A stretch of DNA of 64,000 bases, from NCBI GenBank assembly GCA_964007475.1, contig OZ023274.1, forward strand, positions 23,642,043 to 23,706,042, read 5' to 3'. Of the stretch, positions 47,248 to 59,305 are shown piece after piece; positions within the stretch are counted from its first letter, which is position 1, and each line of letters opens with the position of its first letter. A program made the translations under genes and the position numbers. The notes beneath the pieces are model-generated. The model was given only the letters and a program-made list of their open reading frames with translations. It was not told where the DNA came from and ran no database searches. The stretch is from Hybos culiciformis (Eukaryota > Arthropoda > Insecta > Diptera > Hybotidae).

Positions 47248-50200
47248 GTTACGAGACTCGAACTATGTATGATTTCGGAATTTAGTTATATGTTGCAACT
47301 TTGCTCACGATAGATGTAAGTTATTTGAATGATTTTTTTTAACTAAATTAATAAATATCATCTTGGGTCCCCAATAAAATTTATCATTTTTATTACTTTG
47401 AGAGGTCTGGAAAGTATATTTACATAAACAAGAAACCTTATGAATTTCCTCATTGGAATAGAGTTATAAAATAATTTTTTTACAATTATTAGAATTATCA
47501 CAATTCTGGCGATACTTAAAATTAATTCGCTGAGCTGTCGAAATTAAAGTTTTTGTCGAAAAGTTTTACTTTAACCTATATTTATGAACACAAATTAAGA
47601 GCTTATATGAAATGGAAAGTTTAAATGGTATATATAAAAATAATTTTCTTCAAAAAAATTTCTTTATAGTTCTTAAAACGGAAATTGATTTTTAACTATG
47701 ATAATTGATTTTATTATTATATTTCAATTTGGTATAATATTCCCCCATTTTTTTTTTATATAATTTTATCTTTTCCGACAACTACTATATTTAATTCACC
47801 TCAATTTTGGACTTATTTAGCCCACGGAAATGTATAACGAAATATAAACTGCACCTAAATCAAACAACATAAAAAAAAAGGATAAATAAAAGGAAAATTT
47901 AATATCTGTTATTGATTTGTAACTCCTTGAGGCGAAATAGACGTTAAATGATATTGCGAAATTTCCTTTGATTGACTTCATAAAAAGTATAGTGTAAAAG
48001 AAATCTATATTTTTCCCATTTTCATTTGACTGTTTTTTTTTTTTTGTTTTTTTTGTTGGTTAATATTGCACATCTGAAGTAAGAAGGATTTTTAAAACGA
48101 ATTAGTGAGTTTTCCCAAATTTTCAAATTTTTTTTGAAATATTTTAGCTTTAGGTTGATTGAGAATGTCAATCTCAATTGTATTCTTCATTTCAATTTAA
48201 ACATTTTTTCTTTTCAATTCATCGTCTACGTGTAATTTCTATTTCGATTGTTACTTTACTCTTCAATCTGACTCCAATGTGACACTAAAATTAATGTTTC
48301 TCATAAACGAATAACTCGAAATCCGATTCCAAGATTGCTTAAAATAAATATTCTTGATTATAACTAAAAATATAATTAGTTGTTCCCTCAGTTTGAAACT
48401 TTGGTAATTAAAAGTGCCAATTTGACAAACCTTTAAATGATCAAATTTTGAAAAATTAAAACTCTTCGGGATGTATATGCTATGGTGGAGATCTGCAGCA
48501 CCCTCAAGAAATTTCAAAAAATTGAACTCATAAAAAATATTTTTTGTTAGCTTTTCCTTAGTTTAATATTATTTTTAAATGAAATTGCTATGCTATGCAA
48601 ATTAATTGTAAAATTTTAATAAACCACAGTATCCTACTTTCAGGCTTTTCAAATTTTTAGAAAATACTTTTCAAAAATAGGTGCAGAAATCAATTTAACA
48701 GAATTTTTGGAACTGCGAATTTCGCAGTCCAGTGATTTTTTTTTTCATGAATAATTTAATACATTTTTATTCCTGTTAAGTTTTTTTCCATGACTTGAAT
48801 ATAAGGAAAAATGCACTGCCAGTACTGCCACAGAAGCAGTGCGGCTGTATTATACTTTCTAAAAAATTTAAAAACAAATATGGGAAATTTTTTTTGTTAT
48901 GGGATTTTTGAGTACAGAAAAATACACTGCTTCAGATGCAGCACAATTTTCATATGGGATGTTTTTTATTTGTTTTGAATTTTCAAAACTGATTTTCATA
49001 TGTTTTTATGTTTGGCAGCACCCTTTTTTAAAACTTCCACGAGCCCCACTGGTGGAGATAATCGTATTGTGATTACTTGGAATCGCGATCGGAATCAGAT
49101 TCGGCGTTTCTCAATTTTAAGAATTCGGATTTGCCGGATTGAAAATAAGCCGTGTTTTGAGAAACCCTAACTAAAACCAATATTGTTTGAATAATCGAGA
49201 AAAACTTTTGATAGTCGTATGTTATTAAAACAATTTCCAATTATCGAACGTAAAAACTAGGAGGTAAAAGAGAAAAAAAATTTAAGGAACAAATTCGTAT
49301 TTAACCATTTACATAAATTAATACAAACGTCCATATATTAATACAAGCGTCCTAATTTTGACGTCTGCCACCAGACAGAAGAAAAGTTGCTAATCACTAC
49401 GCTTTTATTTAAACTGACAATTCAATGTAAATGTAACTAAGTAAATTAATAATTAATTAATGATTAAGTTTGTCAATTGAATTATCTCTGTATTCAGTCT
49501 AATTTTATGTTCGAAGCAATTAAAAAACACAGAAATTAATTCTAACATTACACAACCCTAAGGGTTATTAACAGAATCAATGTTAATATTATATTCTCGT
49601 TTTTTCTGCCTTCCCAATCAAGAAGTTTCATTTTAATTATTTTTAATTGAATTTACATTCAATATTATTTTATTAAAAATATTTTACTTATTAAAAAAAA
49701 AAAAATTAAATTATTTTTTGGAAAATTGTGATTAAAATTTTTTTACGAGTGGTACGATGAAACGACGAAACTTTATAATTTATTCCAAATAAACAATAAA
49801 ATAAGTAAAACTAATCGCTTCTACAGTTTTAATATAATAAAAATAGATTTTTTTGAAATTTGATGTTAAATATCCCTTAAAAATAATCATTGACTGATCC
49901 TCGCCGTACCGTAATGGTATCAATCAAAGGCAACTGTGACCTTAGCTCAAATAGCAAAAAAAAAAGTTTAAGGGATCATTTTAAGGAAAATTGAGCATTT
50001 GTTTCTGGAAACTATTTTATTTATTCAAACCTTATTAGTTCAAATTTTGGTTAAATTCTTTTATATATACAATGTTCAATGTATACGCAATTTTATATAT
50101 TCTGTCGCTATGTACAATCGCAGCAATTAAATTCTAAAAACAATTTTATAGAAACAAAAAAAACAGGTTAAATTTGAAAATTTTCGGGTATATGATTGAT

Positions 50201-50420
50201 AGCAATGAGTTTTTGTACGCTTTTAACTTCTATTATATTTATATGTTATTAGAGAAAAAAAAACAAAAAAATGGTAATCGAAATTTGTAATTAACTTTTT
50301 TTTTTGGGTAAGATTTGAGCAAATATTTACAAAAATATTGTAATAAAGAATTTACAGAATATCAGTTCAAGAGTTTTGGATATCATAGTAGTTTTTTTAT
50401 GTCACAATTTACTGTATTAC
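47248..50420. other. AT-rich DNA, no gene seen
   Basis: No gene recognised. Near 48800-49020, words such as CACTGC, GCAGTG and GCAGCAC recur without clear ends. At 49060-49170 a less AT-rich patch ends in TTTTGAGAAACCCTAAC, which may be a lone hAT-type terminus. ATTAATACAARCGTCC is repeated at 49317 and 49337. Confidence 0.58.
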
Positions 50421-50429
50421 ACGAATAAT

Positions 50430-50641
50430 GATTCCCGGACAGTTGCCCAAATGACATTTTACAATCTGACATTTGCCAATCTGACATTTGACCAGTTTTT
50501 TTAATTTAACAAAACTTATACGCAGCTAAAAAAAACTTTTTTTTTTTGAAAAAAATTACCTATAAAGTTGGAAATAAATTTGTTTCAATTTGGAAAAGGT
50601 CAAATGTTGTCAAATGTCATTTGGGCAACTGTCTGCCCCCC
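50430..50641. mobile_element. 212-bp MITE with perfect 9-bp duplication
   Basis: The direct repeat ACGAATAAT lies at 50421-50429 and 50642-50650; counting the C before it on each side gives 10 bp. The inverted ends share GACAGTTGCCCAAATGACAT, preceded by GATTCCCG on the left and GGGGGGCA from the right. Inside, CAATCTGACATTTG words face CAAATGTTGTCAAATG words. A 9-bp duplication points to the Mutator type. No coding sequence fits in this length. Confidence 0.9.
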
Positions 50642-50650
50642 ACGAATAAT

Positions 50651-52330
50651 TAGGTATTTTGTTTTATTAATGAAAATAATTGGGCACTTCGACATTAGAA
50701 AAATGTATCTATAACTTAAGAGTATAATTTTGATTTATATTTCAGCTTTCATAGTCCTCTTACAATTGTTAACTTAAATAATATAAATCCTCGAGGAATG
50801 CTATGTCTTGAGATAACTTCTCATTTAAAATTTCATTTAAAATATCATTTCATTGAAGTTATTTTTGTGATTTGGTGGTTATCCATGATATCTTAAAATG
50901 GTTCGACATAATATCATTATGCAATTAAGTCTGGCATATCGAAAAAAGATGCCTCTAACAATGCAATGCACGCCAATAATATCATTTATTTTATATAAGG
51001 GATAAATGTCAACAAAAAACGATATGTTATCAGTGGTTTCAAACTTAAATTATTAAAAGAACAAAATTAATATTCGAAAAATATCATAAAAAAAAATTTG
51101 AGGTTACAAATTACTTATTATGATGGTATAAAATTAAATTATTTAGGCATTATTAAAAAAACTTAACATTTTTTATATTAAAGGGCCAATGCACTAGTTT
51201 ATAACAATGCGTGCCATAGATTAGCCAAATTTTGTTTAACAGACAGAAAACAATATAATAGAAAAAAAAAAAACTTAACGCCCGACGTCCAATTTTCGTT
51301 TTTCCTCATATATAAATTTTATACATCATAGTATCTTACAGTACCTATTAATTTAACTAATATTTATTAAAATACAAAATATGAAATAAAAATATAATAT
51401 GGGCAAAATAGAAAAAAAAATGATTTATTGACCTGCACCAATTATAGTATAGAGAACAAAAATTAATTCTCTTTACTTAAGTTACATTTATTATCTCAAG
51501 TCATAATTATTTAATCTTTGCCTCATTTAACCATTAATGAAAAATTATAATAATAAGCAATACTTAATATTAAAAAAAAAATTTATGGTTTTGATTGATT
51601 TTAACTAATCCAAATATTGACATTTTATCGTTTAGGTTTAGAGAGAAAAAAAAAATTATTCATATAACCATAAAATTGGGTAATTATAAATTATTGTGTG
51701 TTTATAACATGGTTGGTTATACTACAATTATTATTATAACTATATAGAATTAACCCTTGTTGATTTTGACATGTTTAAAATTATTAAGGCATTAGTCATT
51801 TTAATGTAATTTTTTTTTCTATTATTAATAGCTTTATTAATGAGAAAAAATTTTAGAATTAAATTAACAAGCTGCATAGACATGCCAGTGAATTGCAAGT
51901 TCAATAAAATTACATCACAAGTGAAGTTTTTTTTTCGAAGTTAAATACTTTATATGAGTATAGAGAAAAAATATGAAATTTAGTTAAATTTTTTTTTTAA
52001 TTTTTGTAATTAAATTCAATTTTTGCCTTTACCTTAAAAATTGTTTATACCTGAACTATGCCCTGTCCTTCATCTATTTCTTTTAATGGTAAATTGCAGA
52101 AGAAAGTACCAATTCAAAGTTCACTGAAATACGTACACGGAATAGAAAATTTTACGTGGTTTCTAAGAAACACTACAATTTCCGAAAATTACCTCAAACA
52201 AAAATCTTTATTCTATTTTAAAGTTTTTAAATACGATTCGAAATGCAATTCGAAATAGATAATTTCTAACCAAAAGTCCTGAAACAAAATAAACGAAATA
52301 TACCCATAGGGATTAACGATAGAGAGATAA
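50651..52330. other. AT-rich DNA, no gene seen
   Basis: The plus-strand frame 52058-52258 (66 codons) is more complex than most frames here but I recognise no domain, and no splice context supports it as an exon. Nothing else was recognised. Confidence 0.6.
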
Positions 52331-53212
52331 GTAGATTACAACACATGTTAAGCAAATTTGTTATTACAACGAGTTGTGTATACAAAAAAACACATAGACA
52401 CGAGTCAATACTTATATCAAGAGACCGTTAGGTCGAGTGATATAATATTGACAAGTGTTATGTGTTTTGTGTATATACAAATTTTATTAAGATGTTTTGT
52501 ATACTGTTTTAATGTGCATGTGAGAGGTAGTTGCAATCAATACATTTGCAATGCAAAAAATAAACGAAAGTTCAAAATGAAAAAGTAAATAAAATTTATT
52601 TAATACGGAGAATGTAAATAAAATTCACTTAATTAAATAATTACATGGGTATTGAAGTTAGATATCCCACATATATCCATATATTTTAATATGATATCTT
52701 TTTGCATTTGATAAGCAAATGCATTTTAGCATATTCAAACCTATTTTTTTCCCATGAATTTTATGCACTTGTACAAATAAGTGCAGACGCAAGCTTATTA
52801 TTTCATGAGAAATATTTTCAAACACATAATAAATAAATTATTATAATGTCAAAAATAAAGAAGAGGAATTAGAATAAAACTCGCGTTCAACCTAAACGGT
52901 AGCTAAAATCTCCTCAACTTGTTAATATAGTGAACTGGTAAAGAAAAAACTTGATTAAAATAAAACAATTGATTCAATTACTTATAAAAATTAAATTTAA
53001 ATAAATAATTGTACTTTATAAATTGAATAATTTGTGAGAATAAAGTAAATATTTTTAAACGAATCGAATTGTGTTAATTAAGTTGGTTAATTAAAGAACC
53101 AAAAACAACCGAACATGCAAAAATATTAACTTTGATGCATGTAATATACCATTTACCGAGCTAAATTTGCCATTGTAAATACAACTTACCGATCACATGC
53201 ACATTAAAAAAT
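52331..53212 (+). repeat. Repeat family with GCATGTGAGAGG and ACCGAGCTAAATTT words, copy 1
   Basis: This copy has the longest layout. It starts with AGATTACAACACATGTTAA and an imperfect palindrome around CGAGTTGTGTATAC (52340-52500). Next come TTTTAATGTGCATGTGAG (52508), CAATACATTTGCAATG, GTTCAAAATGAA and GTAAATAAAATTTATTTAAT. An interior part without matches follows, then GATGCATGTAATATACC, ATTTACCGAGCTAAATTTGC, GTAAATACAACTTACCGA and TCACATGCACATTAAAA. The TTTTAATGTGCATGTGA word and its complement bracket the last 700 bp like a TIR. No protein is encoded. Class unknown. Confidence 0.78.
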
Positions 53213-55196
53213 TTTATTGACAAGAACTTTTTTATTTAAACACTAAATGAGTAATTTATAAAAATATTTCTGGACATTATAAGATTGTCACTTTTCACAC
53301 AAAGGACCACACATAATTGCACTTGTGGTAAATTCCAAGCTTTCAAGTTAATTTTTTTATTACAACTTGAAAGATTTTATGAATAAATCCATAACACTGA
53401 AATTTAATGAAAATAAAAATAAAATATAAACTCATAACTAACGTGAAGCGAAATTTATATAGAAAAATTTAAAAATATATTATTTTGTGTTTTTAATTGA
53501 TGCCGACAATATTTTATAAATTTTGTTTTCGCTAACATTGTCATATTTGTGTTCAAATTTGAGGTTTCCAATTTTTTTTTTTTTTTTGTGAAAATTGAAT
53601 AAATTAGCATTATTTTTGAAATTTAATTTCAAATTCATAATATTAATTCTAATTTTGTCCAATTTGAAGAAAATTATTACATTAAAAATGCAGTTATTTT
53701 TGTTTATCATTCATTCAAATTTTTAACAAAATGTTTAAAATAGTACAGCTAAAAAAAAAACCAGTCCAATATTTAGTTCAATAAAGGGATTTCTGAGATT
53801 TTAAGTTTCGTTCAATGACATGAATACTCTACAGTTAAATAATTATCATGAATTTTCATATTGGCCAAATTGATTATAGCATTTTTGATGTTTCGAAAAT
53901 ATATGCCTTCCAGTTCAGGTCATTGCTTAAAATATCTAGGCTTTCGAAATTAACGATATTCTCCCCTTTAAAAAAATTCGATATCAAAGGATAACATATG
54001 TTTTGGGAGATCTTGTGCTAAAGTTACTTTTCCCTTTAGGAAAACCGTACTGTATAGTGGTTGTCAATGAATTTGTGGATGGGATTCAAGAAAATATTAA
54101 CTTTTGAAATCTTAATCAAACTGTGTTACTTGATATTTTGTCGCTCTTAATGATATTTTCTAACCTTTTCGTTAACATATTATGTCTTACTTTTAACAGT
54201 TTGTCGATTTCCCGAAGATAAAATTAACCTCTTTTAACAAGTATTCTGACTTAAGAATCCATTTAATTGAACTCTTTTATTTTGATTACAGCAAAACTAA
54301 AAATATTACATAAATTTTTTTGAACTATTTTACAGAAAAGAGAGAAAAATCGATTTATTTTTGCGGTTATAATTTATAAATATTTTTTGTATTAAATAAA
54401 TAATTCGACAAAAAAAACAATTGATTGCGTTAACTAGAAAGCTCTCAACAAACTATTAATACCAATCAAGAAAAAAAAAATTATATACATATATATGAAT
54501 TGATTGTCGATCAATTTTCACAAACAAAAATACATAATGTGTATAATACTTATGAAAAAGAAAAAAAAAACATAAAATATGTATACAGAAAAACAATAAA
54601 AAATCTTTTATTTTTTTTTACCTTTTTTTTTTTTTTCAAATTCACATAATAAAATATAATTTTGTATTAAAAGAAATCATGCAGACAACTATAATAGCGT
54701 GCTATTATTCTTCGGTTAACCGTAATAATGTTGAATTAAAGTGAAAAAATAAAAAGCATAAAAAAAAAATTATGTTGTGTGTTCAAAAAAACATTTTTTT
54801 TCAGTGTTGAATAACATAAGATATGAGTTTGATATGTGACCAGGTGTCTGAGAAATAATATTCAATAATAAATTCAAAATACTTTTAAATTAATATATTT
54901 TAGCTTTGTTTTGTTATTGTTTTTTAATTTTTTTTTCTTTTAATTTTCAACATTATTATTAACTTATTTTTAATAATTTTTTAAAATAATAGTGTCAATA
55001 ACATTTTTTGACAAAGACGAAATTGAGCTCTATTGGCTGTGGTGTTCGTTTTAATGAGATATTAACATACTGAAGAAACAGATAGTTGCTGCGCCTATAA
55101 TTTCTGTATATTTAAAAAAGAACTACAAGATGAGTTTAGCACGATTAGCTATATGTAAAGGAAAAATATTTCATACTTTTACTTTTAATATATGAT
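53213..55196. other. AT-rich DNA, no gene seen
   Basis: No gene or element end recognised. The minus-strand frame at 53480-53710 is asparagine- and lysine-rich low complexity. Confidence 0.66.
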
Positions 55197-55668
55197 CCGT
55201 TTATTTTGAAAGTGGTTTAAGTCTATTTGTTTTTGTATTGAGATATTTAAAGGTGTGTGTTTGAATTGATTTAAAAATATTGGTAACTGATATTAAGTCG
55301 CTTTCATGTTTTTATGACCTTAAACATGTTAGATTATAAAATATATAATACCTTTTATAAACATTATATAAAAACATTATATAAATACGCTGTTAATTAA
55401 ATTATTATATATAATTCAAAAATAAATAAATAAATAAATAAATACGCTGTAATCGTCCTATTGATATATTAAAAGTATACTTAAAAAGAATTTTCTACAT
55501 ACAGTAATAATTCCATAAGCTAATTTTCAAGTGTCAAAATCAAAGCGATTTTAATGATACTTGACTAAAATTGTTTTTAAATAAAAAGAATATATATGAT
55601 TGTGTTTATTGTGATGATTAACTTTTTTTTTTTGGAAAATGGACTTAAACCACTTTCAAAATAAACGG
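55197..55668. mobile_element. TIR element with CCGTTTATTTTGAAAGTGG ends
   Basis: The left end CCGTTTATTTTGAAAGTGG plus TTTAAGTC is the exact complement of the right end. The TIR may extend outward into ATATGA on both sides. The 472-bp body has no coding frame. The target duplication is unclear; TA lies near both ends. A tiny retroposon insertion sits inside it at 55383-55450. Confidence 0.78.
55383..55450 (+). mobile_element. Tiny retroposon insertion with (AAAT)n tail
   Basis: The 11-base word AAATACGCTGT occurs at 55383-55393 and 55440-55450. Between the copies are about 46 bp ending in five AAAT repeats. This is the pattern of an extremely 5'-truncated LINE insertion with its target duplication. 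Tandem slippage is less likely because the inner sequence differs from the flanks. Confidence 0.65.
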
Positions 55669-55669
55669 C

Positions 55670-55860
55670 TCATATCTGTTCACATAACTGTAGCAATGTT
55701 AGAACTAAAAACTTTAAAATCTCATTTGACATAAAAAAATAAAAACTATAATTTTGGTGTGGCAACTATTGCCTTTTCGGGCAAGTAATTTTATATTGAA
55801 TAGTTATATTTTTTCTGTTATATAGCTAATGTTCCATTGAGCTTTTTTTCCCTGCAAATT
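55670..55860 (-). mobile_element. Possible diverged CACTGAAAAA MITE fragment
   Basis: Blocks CTCATATCTGTTC, TGTAGCAATGTTA, ATAAAAACTATAATTTTGG and TTATATAGCTAATGTTCC resemble the inverted MITE copy at 33810. Similarity is modest, so the assignment is tentative. It directly adjoins the TIR element at 55197-55668. Confidence 0.35.
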
Positions 55861-55949
55861 TTCCATTAATATAAAATTTTATTATAATAATGTCTCGAAA
55901 ATAATGATTGTTCCTCGAAAATATATGGAAAAAATGAAAATATAAAAAA

Positions 55950-56915
55950 ATTATTCATTTTCTTTTTTGCAAAAAAAAAAATCGAATATTTTTTTTTTAG
56001 AAAAATTACTAATTTTTTTTTTATTATTTTAGGAACTAATGGTCTTCTTAAATTTTATTTAATTTTATTTTTAATTATTAAAAAAAATAATAATAATTTT
56101 ATAATTATTTTTTTTTATAATTAAAAATAAAATCAAATTATAATTATATAATTATAATTTATATTTACAATAAATAATCTCCTTTTTGCTGCCATTTTCC
56201 TCGTTTGTTGATAAAAGAAAAAAAAATTCTTACTTGACATTTGGCAATTGACAGCAAACTTTATAATGACAACAAAGATATTTTCAGGGTTATCATTGTT
56301 CTATTTTTATTCATTTTGTTTTTTTGAATAAAAATAAGTGCAATTTTTGAAGTGTGGTTTAAATTTTTGTACTAAAATCCAACCACACTCGTTAAAAATT
56401 TAGTAGTAGAGGTTCGAAGATCCTTTAAAAATAGTAGATTGAAACACATGTTAAGAAAATTCATCGACTGATCGACTGGCCGCTTTTTACAAAAAAAAAA
56501 AATAGCCGCGTATTATTGGTTCTTTTTTTTTTTTTTGTTTGCTCAGAGGGAAAATATAGATTTTTGGCATTATAAACTAAGCTTTGTTTGACATTGATAT
56601 GATGCATGTGAGAGGTATACATTTGCAATTTTTTTTTTTTTTTTTGATATTTGTCTGTATTGAAATATTGTGAGTGTGAGTGATATTATTTTTGTTTATA
56701 GTATTACGCAGTTCAAAATGAAGAATGTAAATACAATATAGAGCAATGTAAATACAATTTACTCCACAGGGAAATGTAAATACAATTTACATTCCTCTTT
56801 AATTGCATGTGTATTGATGCATGTAATGGACCATTTACCGAGCTAAATTTTCGAATGTAAATACAACTTACCGAAGCCATGCGCAGTAAAATGTATTACT
56901 AGAAAAGGGACAAAA
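55950..56915 (+). repeat. Left arm of a 2.9-kb inverted repeat
   Basis: This arm matches the complement of 57865-58815 across about 950 bp, at what looks by eye like about 90% identity. Landmarks in order are a T-rich edge, TTTTAGGAACTAATGG, CTGCCATTTTCCTCGTTTG, TTGACAGCAAACTTTATAA, GTTCTATTTTTATTCATTT, AGTGTGGTTTAAATTTTT, AGGTTCGAAGATCC, AAATAGCCGCGTATT, GCTCAGAGGGAAAATATA, GCATGTGAGAGGTATACA, GTTCAAAATGAAG, repeated GTAAATACAATTTAC words, and ACCATTTACCGAGCTAAA near the inner edge. The inner half belongs to the repeat family also seen at 52331-53212. No protein is encoded. Confidence 0.9.
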
Positions 56916-57164
56916 TTTTTCTTATTTTTAGTAAGATTATAAAACTCCAAATTTATTTTTAACTACTAGCTATTCTTTCAAAAGGGATTTTTGTCACTAC
57001 AGTATATTTGTATTGAAGTAAAATCAGAACAAATTTTCTTAACATGTATTGTAATCTACTATTATAACTTTGAGGACTTTATATACTCATATACATATTT
57101 TGTTGCAGAAAATTTAATTTAATTTTTTGTTGTATATTTGAAAGCTTATACTATTATGATTCTT

Positions 57165-57572
57165 ACACTTACACAAAAAAAAAACAAATAACTGCAGCAG
57201 CTATTTTTTATATATATTTTTACTATGTGTGTATATAGTTCAAATCGAAATAGTGAATGACATTATTGAAATTTGATATTTGTCTATTGCGAGGGCAAAT
57301 AGCTAATAGTTTTACTTTTTAATATGTTCAATATTTGTTATAAAAATTACAGAAACTCATAATGTATAAAATATATTTATTGTTATTTATTTTTCGCTAG
57401 AAAATAAAATAAAATTTATAATTTGCTAGTATAGGAAATTTTGCTACAATTCGTTTCCTATATATTTCTGAACGGGCTATTATTTATTTATAATAAATGC
57501 AAGATTTTGAGCACATAGATATCTAAAACCACAACTTTATAGTTAATTTTCTAGCGAGTTTTTTGTTCAGTA
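57165..57572 (-). mobile_element. CACTGAAAAA MITE family, copy 6, inverted
   Basis: The copy lies in the spacer of the large inverted repeat. Its complement starts ACTGAACAAAAAACTCGC and GAAAATTAACTATAAAG, then follows the family order through TTTTGAGCA, AATGCAAGATTTT, AATAGCCCGTTCAGAAAT, CGAATTGTAGCAAAATTTCC, TATAAATTTTATTTTATTT, TTAAAAAGTAAAACTATTAGC, CACTATTTCGATTTGAAC and the AATAGCTGCTGCAGTTATTTG end. Confidence 0.78.
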
Positions 57573-57864
57573 TAATTTTCTTCAGAGAAAATATAAATAC
57601 ATACTTGAAAATCAGCAGAGAAATCGAGAATTTTAAATTGATATTTAGATTCATAAGAAAGGTAAAATCCTGAATAAATTGTGTTATTTGAAGTTTGGGT
57701 AATAGAAGACAAATTTAAACACAATCCTTTCCATTTTAAAATATTCAGTTTTTTAATTTTTAATCATAATCCTAATGATATTGAGAATGAAAATGCAAGA
57801 CCAGCCTATACTAAATAACTTAACTTCTCTTAATTTGTTTTTCTTTATACTTATAAACGTATTT

Positions 57865-58815
57865 TAATGTGCATGTCTTCGGTAAGTTGTATTTACATTC
57901 GCAAATTTAGCTCGGTAAATGGTCCGAAACATGCATCAATACACATGCAATTATAGAGAAATGTAAATTGTATTTACATTTCCCTGTGATGTAAATTGTA
58001 TTTACATTTCCCTATATTGTATTTACTTACTTCATTTTGAACTGCGTAATACTATAAACAAAAATAATATCACTAACACTCACAATATTTCAATACAGAC
58101 AAATACCAAAAAAATTGCAAATGTATACCTCTCACATGCATCATATCAATGTCAAATAAAGTTTAGTTTATAATGCTAAAAATCTATATTTTCCCTCTGA
58201 GCTATGCTATATTTTCCCTCTGAGCAAACAAAAAAAAACAAAAAAGAACCAATAAAAAAATACGCGGCTATTTTTTTTTTTTCTAAAAAGCGGCGTCGAT
58301 TAGTCGATGAATTTTCTTAACATTGTTTCAATCTACTATTTTTAAAGGATCTTCGAACCTCTACTATTAAATTTCTAAGCGAGTGTGGTTGGAGTTTAGT
58401 GTAAAAATTTAAACCACACTTCAAAAATTGCACTTATTTTATTCAAAAAAAACAAAATGAATAAAAATAGAACAATGGTAACCCTGAAAGAATTTTGTGT
58501 GGCATTATAAAGTTTGCTGTTAATTGTCAAATGTCAAGTAATCATTTTTTTTTCTTTTATCAACAAACGAGGAAAATGGCAGCAACAAGGAGATTATTTA
58601 TTGTAAATATAAATTATAATTATAATAATTTTAATTATTTGATTTTATTTTTAATTATAAAAAAAAATAATTATAAAATTATTATTATTTTTTTTAATAA
58701 TTAAAAATAAAATTTAAGAAGATCAGCTAATTCCTAAAATAATAAAAAAAAAAAAGTAATTTTTCCAAAAAAAAATTATTCGTTTTTTTTTTTCTGCAAA
58801 AAAGAAAATGAATAA
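57865..58815 (-). repeat. Right arm of a 2.9-kb inverted repeat
   Basis: This is the inverted partner of 55950-56915. Against the left arm it has a small tandem duplication of TATATTTTCCCTCTGAGC (58183-58220) and a few indels. Beyond it, 58710-58875 forms a separate hairpin because GATCAGCTAATTCCTAAAAT reappears as its complement near 58855. The open frame at 58495-58704 covers low-complexity sequence in this arm and is not a gene. Confidence 0.9.
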
Positions 58816-58914
58816 TTTTTTTTTGGAAAAATTTCTAATTTTTTTTTAATATTTTAGGAATTAGCTGATCTTAAATCATCCGGTTTGAAATCATTTCGAG
58901 AAATAAATTTACTT

Positions 58915-59165
58915 CCGTATTAATTAAATTTTATTTGCTTGCTTCATTTTGAACTTTTTTGTTTATTTTTTTCATTGTAAATGTATTGTTTTCAACTCCC
59001 TCTCACATGCACATTAAAGCAGTATACAATACATGTTAATCAAATTTGTTATACAGCTCGTTGTGTATACACACAAGCATAGACACTCGTGCCTATGTGT
59101 TTGTGTATATATACACAACTCGCAAGAATAACAAATTTTCATAACATGTATTGTAATCTAAAATA
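58915..59165 (-). repeat. Repeat family copy, inverted relative to 52331
   Basis: The complement of this stretch repeats the first 290 bp of the copy at 52331-53212: AGATTACAATACATGTTA, the CGAGTTGTGTATATATACAC palindrome with CACATAGGCACGAGTG, TGCTTTAATGTGCATGTGAG, CAATACATTTACAATG, AAAAGTTCAAAATGAAGC and TTAATACGGAAG. The interior palindrome (59026-59155) has arms of about 60 bp. It lies just outside the large inverted repeat. Confidence 0.82.
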
Positions 59166-59305
59166 TAAATAATGTGCTAAATTTGTATGTGTTGAAAAAT
59201 TCAATATTTTACTTAATTAATTTGTTGAGCTGTTTTTGTTTTTCTAAATCGCGGTTGAAATGGTAATAATTGACGAAGTAAAAAAATCAATGTGATGACT
59301 TAAAG

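Noticed and set aside
49060..49170. Less AT-rich patch ending in TTTTGAGAAACCCTAAC as a hAT element
   Set aside because: Only one plausible terminus is visible. The other side and the duplication could not be identified.
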